A stretch of 64,000 nt of DNA. It comes from Bacillota bacterium. GTDB taxonomy: Bacteria > Bacillota > Clostridia > Oscillospirales > Ruminococcaceae. The DNA lies in NCBI GenBank assembly GCA_023460035.1, contig JAEWRN010000005.1, positions 1 through 64,000 on the forward strand. Direction: 5' to 3'. Under the pieces are notes generated by a model that saw only the letters and a list, made by a program, of their open reading frames with translations, ran no database searches and was not told the DNA's origin. A program made the translations under genes and the position numbers. Of this stretch, positions 60,592-64,000 are shown in pieces; within the stretch, counting starts at the first letter, position 1, and each line of letters opens with the position of its first letter.

Positions 60592-60685
60592 ACAGGTAAC
60601 CTCTCTATCCTTTTACATAAATAACAAAATTAATTGAATGCATATAGATGTTAATATGTTTTCAAAACAGACTCAGTAAATTTTA

Positions 60686-62644
60686 CTAAAAAACAGTTTT
60701 CACAAAAATAAACAAAATAACATAACTGTTTATTAATCCACTGACAAACAACAGGTTTTTTGCTTCTGCTTTAAAACGCAACGTATGGGATAACAGCAAA
60801 AAGAACAATGGTAAAACGGGGATCAAATACCGCCCTTGCATCCCCATAATAGAATAAGACCCCACTGTTGTCCATGTCATTGCAGCCAAATATCCCAAGG
60901 ATTGTACCGCAACTATAATAAATGCAAACATCCACTTGTGTGCGGCAGGTATTTTACTTGTTTGCTCCTGTGATACATTAATACAAACTATAATAATAAA
61001 ACATGCTGATACAATCCAAGGAATACCCGCATGCTGAATGCTGGTAATACTATCAAAAATTAATGTTAGCGACTTTTCAATTGAACTGGAAACGAATAAA
61101 CGTATCGCCTCAAGTGGTTGCTGCAACAACAGGGGCACTGTATACGCTTCGTTTGCCCATGGACCAGTGCCTACCCCATCTTGTGCAACTCTTTGTGAAA
61201 GTTGATTGAAATTGGTTAAAAATACAGCTACACCCGAAAGCAAAAAAGTAGCACAAAAAGCCCCGCACAGATACTTCTTTTGCAGTTTTTCTTTAGGTAT
61301 TAAAAATAACAAAAGGCACAACGGCACGTAAATTATTTTGCAAGGTGCAAGTATAACGGCAAGTAATAGCACTGGGGTAAAATTTTTCACCGTAACTTTT
61401 TCTACCTTATAAATTAAACGAAAAATAAGGGCCACATAAAGTAGTGCTATGGCATTAATAAATCCATCGTAAGAAAAAGAGCCCGAAGATCGGAGAGTCA
61501 TCGGAAAAAGCGCAATCAAAGCAAACAACTCTTGAAATGGTGAAAAACGAACCGCCCAATATGCAATAGCCGTGTAAACAAGTAAAGCCATTATTTGCGC
61601 TAAATAAAGCGTTTGCGTCTGCCCCAAATTTAGTTCTCTCGCAATTAGCACACCACAAATTTGCGGCGTATACTCATACGAAAACCCTGCCGATTTTGTC
61701 GTAATATCAATATAATCTGAATTTCCTTTTTCTAAAAGTGTTTTTGTAAAATAGTAGTATTGCCCTTCATTCGCTTTAAACGCGGTATACCCCACTTGCT
61801 CTTCACTTTCTCGAATAGCTATCTCCTCATTGGGGTCAAAATCCAATTTTCCATTTTGCCATGCGGTAGCACGAGCAAATGTAGCCGGAATGTGTGTTGC
61901 TTCATCGTGAACACCATAAGGTGGATAAACGACCATATAAAGAACACCTAATATCAATGCTGAAAAAAGAAATAAATTATAAATCTTCCACTTCCTACTA
62001 AAAATATATAACGTTTCTACAAAACATAACAGCGCTACAGCAATACACCAATAAAGAGGCGTAAGAAATGTCACTTCTATCCCTGGGTAAAAGCTAAGTG
62101 CCGCATCTTGCTCTTGTCCATCCACCAAAGCTGTATTTCCGGCAAACAAATCCGACGTACCATTATCTGTAAACCACACCCAAAACTGAGAGGATGAGGG
62201 TAAATAACTCACAAGAATCTCTATTTTATATTGTCCGGATTCGGCTTTATAAGCATTCTCGAACTCAAAATCAACAAAAGAATTGTCTTCTACTTCAGAC
62301 AAATCTACTGTTGTAGTCTCAAAGGTTCTACCTGTCTGGGCATCCTTTAAAGCGACAAAAAGAAGCCCTTGTTGGCCTTCTAACCCATAAGTACCTATTA
62401 ATATTGACCCACCTTTTATTGGGTCTGCCGAAAAGAACTCTTGCTCCAACCGCATATCTTTTTCTAATAATATTCCTGAATAAAGAGAAATCTCATCTTC
62501 AGTTTGTTGCACAACACTAACGCTACGCGGGGCTATTACCGCATAATAAATAAAAAGCTCTACTAGTACAACAACTAAAAAAATAGCAATAGCATTCCAC
62601 AAAATACGATTTTGCTTATACTTTTCAAGTATTTTTTTCTTCAT
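60686..62644 (-). CDS. DUF2142 polytopic membrane protein
   Basis: A 652-residue membrane protein with one N-terminal helix, an extracytoplasmic beta-rich domain of about 170 residues and then around ten helices. The motif PPYGVHDEATHIPATFARA near residue 240 is typical of DUF2142, a family with the look of GT-C glycosyltransferases (an acidic motif in the first outer loop). The start at 62644 follows a GAGGA site; the frame extends to 62686. It could add a branch sugar to the polymer on the outer face. Confidence 0.82.
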   Translation of the reverse strand: MKKKILEKYKQNRILWNAIAIFLVVVLVELFIYYAVIAPRSVSVVQQTEDEISLYSGILLEKDMRLEQEFFSADPIKGGSILIGTYGLEGQQGLLFVALKDAQTGRTFETTTVDLSEVEDNSFVDFEFENAYKAESGQYKIEILVSYLPSSSQFWVWFTDNGTSDLFAGNTALVDGQEQDAALSFYPGIEVTFLTPLYWCIAVALLCFVETLYIFSRKWKIYNLFLFSALILGVLYMVVYPPYGVHDEATHIPATFARATAWQNGKLDFDPNEEIAIRESEEQVGYTAFKANEGQYYYFTKTLLEKGNSDYIDITTKSAGFSYEYTPQICGVLIARELNLGQTQTLYLAQIMALLVYTAIAYWAVRFSPFQELFALIALFPMTLRSSGSFSYDGFINAIALLYVALIFRLIYKVEKVTVKNFTPVLLLAVILAPCKIIYVPLCLLLFLIPKEKLQKKYLCGAFCATFLLSGVAVFLTNFNQLSQRVAQDGVGTGPWANEAYTVPLLLQQPLEAIRLFVSSSIEKSLTLIFDSITSIQHAGIPWIVSACFIIIVCINVSQEQTSKIPAAHKWMFAFIIVAVQSLGYLAAMTWTTVGSYSIMGMQGRYLIPVLPLFFLLLSHTLRFKAEAKNLLFVSGLINSYVILFIFVKTVF

Positions 62645-62689
62645 TACAGCAAATTCCTCTCTTACCCAGCCCATTAACAAACCCATTTC

Positions 62690-62742
62690 ATTATAATATA
62701 TCTGCCCGCAGTTTACTGCATTGTTACCTTTATTGTAACAAT
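62690..62742 (-). promoter_or_regulatory. -10 element and palindrome upstream of the DUF2142 gene
   Basis: TATAAT on the minus strand (62690-62695) follows a palindrome ATTGTTAC-N7-GTAACAAT (62720-62742). The -35 region is poor. The palindrome may be an operator or the end hairpin of the upstream glycosyltransferase gene. Confidence 0.4.
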
Positions 62743-62806
62743 TCTACATTTTTGTTAATTAGCAATATACTATCCATTATTTACACAAAAGCAAAAATGC
62801 AGTAAT

Positions 62807-64000
62807 TCACACTTCGTATCTTTCAAAAAACCGGTATGCCTCTTCGATTTGTTTCAAAAACTTTTCGCCGCTATAGTTTACAAGTGCATGTTGCTTTGCC
62901 GCAGCACAGACTGCAGTACAATCAACTTTACCCAAATATATGTCTTCTAATGTATGATACCACTGGCCTGGGTTACACAAGTAACCATTTTCGCCATGTT
63001 TTATTGCTTTACGGTAAGTGTAAGTTGGTGTTGCGACCGTAATTGTGTCTACCGCCGCCGCTTCAAAGTATTTTAGTTCTGATTTGCAGTTTGTAAAAGA
63101 GTTGTTTATTAACGGCACAATATTGACATCTACTTGGGCAATCAATTTTTGCAGCTCAATAAAATCAACTAACGGTACTCGTTGAATATTTCCTTGCTCC
63201 ACTAGTTTTTCTACTTCAGGTGAAAAAGTCATAAACCCTACGACCAATAATCGGGTGTCTGGGTAAGTCTTTAAAAATTCAACAAGCTCGCCTTGGCATT
63301 CTCTAAAATCATTTTCGTGCGATGGGGTACCACTAAAGTATCCTATCGTAAAAGGTTTTGCACTAAATTGAGCCGCTTTTTGCTTTGCCAACATGGCGGA
63401 CACAGCAATCTGCTCTTCGTTAAGAGAATTCGGTATAATACAATATTCTTTGCCAAATTTCTTTTGGAGTTTTTCACCAAGGTATTCGTTTGTTGTGATA
63501 AACCCCTGCGCCATCGATGCCATTTTTTGAATGCGCCCAATATAAGAAAACCAATAATTACAATTTTCTTCAATTTCCAAATCCACAGCAAGGGTGTTGG
63601 CAAGGAACTTGACAATGTCAATATTAAACACATAGTCATCAACATCAAACAGGACAGGAACCTTTTTTTGCTTTGCAAAAATCGCCAGGCTTTCAAGCTC
63701 GATAGACCACCCCACACGCGTAAAAACCAAAAGCGAAGCTTGCGGTAATAACACTTTTAATTGCTCTATTTCATTTTGAAAAAAGTACACTGCTCCCCAT
63801 TCTTTACTTTTTTGACTGGCTTGCATTACATTGTAGCAACGATAACGAAATGTAGAATTGTCCGCCGCTCTATAACATAATAGTGCTACTTTTTTACCAT
63901 CTGCAAAGGCTTTGCTAACTGCACGAACCCTTGCGCTGAGCGGTATTTCCCAAGGTTCTTTGTTGTATGCTGGAATTTTAGAGAGCGAGGTCATGACCAC
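62807..64000 (-). CDS. Glycosyltransferase, GT-B type (runs into the right edge)
   Basis: At least 397 residues. The frame stays open to the window edge, so it may begin at ATG 63994 or extend further. The fold is of the GT-B (family 4-like) kind: VALLCYRAADNSTFRYRCYN early, VPVLFDVDDYVF in the first half, TIGYFSGTPSHENDF at the domain change and ELKYFEAAAVDTITVATPTYTY near the C-terminus, the usual donor-binding part. Probably a sugar transferase of the surface polysaccharide. No clear terminator follows. Confidence 0.85.
   Translation of the reverse strand: MVMTSLSKIPAYNKEPWEIPLSARVRAVSKAFADGKKVALLCYRAADNSTFRYRCYNVMQASQKSKEWGAVYFFQNEIEQLKVLLPQASLLVFTRVGWSIELESLAIFAKQKKVPVLFDVDDYVFNIDIVKFLANTLAVDLEIEENCNYWFSYIGRIQKMASMAQGFITTNEYLGEKLQKKFGKEYCIIPNSLNEEQIAVSAMLAKQKAAQFSAKPFTIGYFSGTPSHENDFRECQGELVEFLKTYPDTRLLVVGFMTFSPEVEKLVEQGNIQRVPLVDFIELQKLIAQVDVNIVPLINNSFTNCKSELKYFEAAAVDTITVATPTYTYRKAIKHGENGYLCNPGQWYHTLEDIYLGKVDCTAVCAAAKQHALVNYSGEKFLKQIEEAYRFFERYEV

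Overview
The window looks like chromosome from a Gram-positive anaerobe of the class Clostridia, most likely a gut member of the Oscillospiraceae/Ruminococcaceae. This rests on the two-subunit iron-sulfur L-serine dehydratase, the linked cysteine desulfurase-ThiI-CinA genes, a carbohydrate ABC importer without its own ATPase, YesM/YesN-type two-component genes, strong AGGAG-type ribosome binding sites and a GC-rich core. The genus assignment is inference. No rRNA or tRNA gene and no CRISPR array was seen.

Left part (1-25 kb): the edge cuts an IS1182-type transposase. Then come the serine dehydratase operon (minus), divergent from a pair of DUF5058-type membrane proteins; an acyl-ACP thioesterase followed by a solitary GlpP antiterminator; a YcxB-like protein; an aldehyde dehydrogenase; adenine deaminase divergent from KDPG aldolase; an MCP with an HD-GYP protein; an 0.85-kb non-coding stretch rich in repeats and promoter signals; a rhomboid protease; the iscS-thiI-cinA operon; a small ParB-like protein; a TipAS-type MerR regulator with a classic 19-bp-spacer promoter; and a GH13_18 phosphorylase with a P-loop kinase and a serine hydrolase.

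Middle part (24-49 kb): esterases and carbohydrate sensing or uptake. An alpha/beta hydrolase lies divergent from a LacI regulator, which is followed by a CE2-like SGNH esterase and a YesM/YesN pair. A 3089-residue modular surface protein is next, then a type-B carboxylesterase, and then a minus-strand operon encoding a solute-binding lipoprotein, two permeases, a NIF3-like protein, a CE1-like esterase and a MATE exporter. Five serine esterases or hydrolases of several folds lie within about 22 kb, which suggests handling of acylated glycans or related esters (inference).

Right part (49.5-64 kb): a two-subunit aconitase X and a 2-enoate-reductase-like flavoenzyme form an operon divergent from a TetR regulator. 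From about 54.3 kb the DNA becomes clearly AT-rich and encodes a cell-surface polysaccharide cluster: DUF2304, glycosyltransferases, a flippase with a G9 tract, a pyruvyl transferase-like protein, a B12-type radical SAM protein, a DUF2142 membrane protein and a glycosyltransferase that runs into the right edge. The composition shift suggests a variable, probably transferred, locus.
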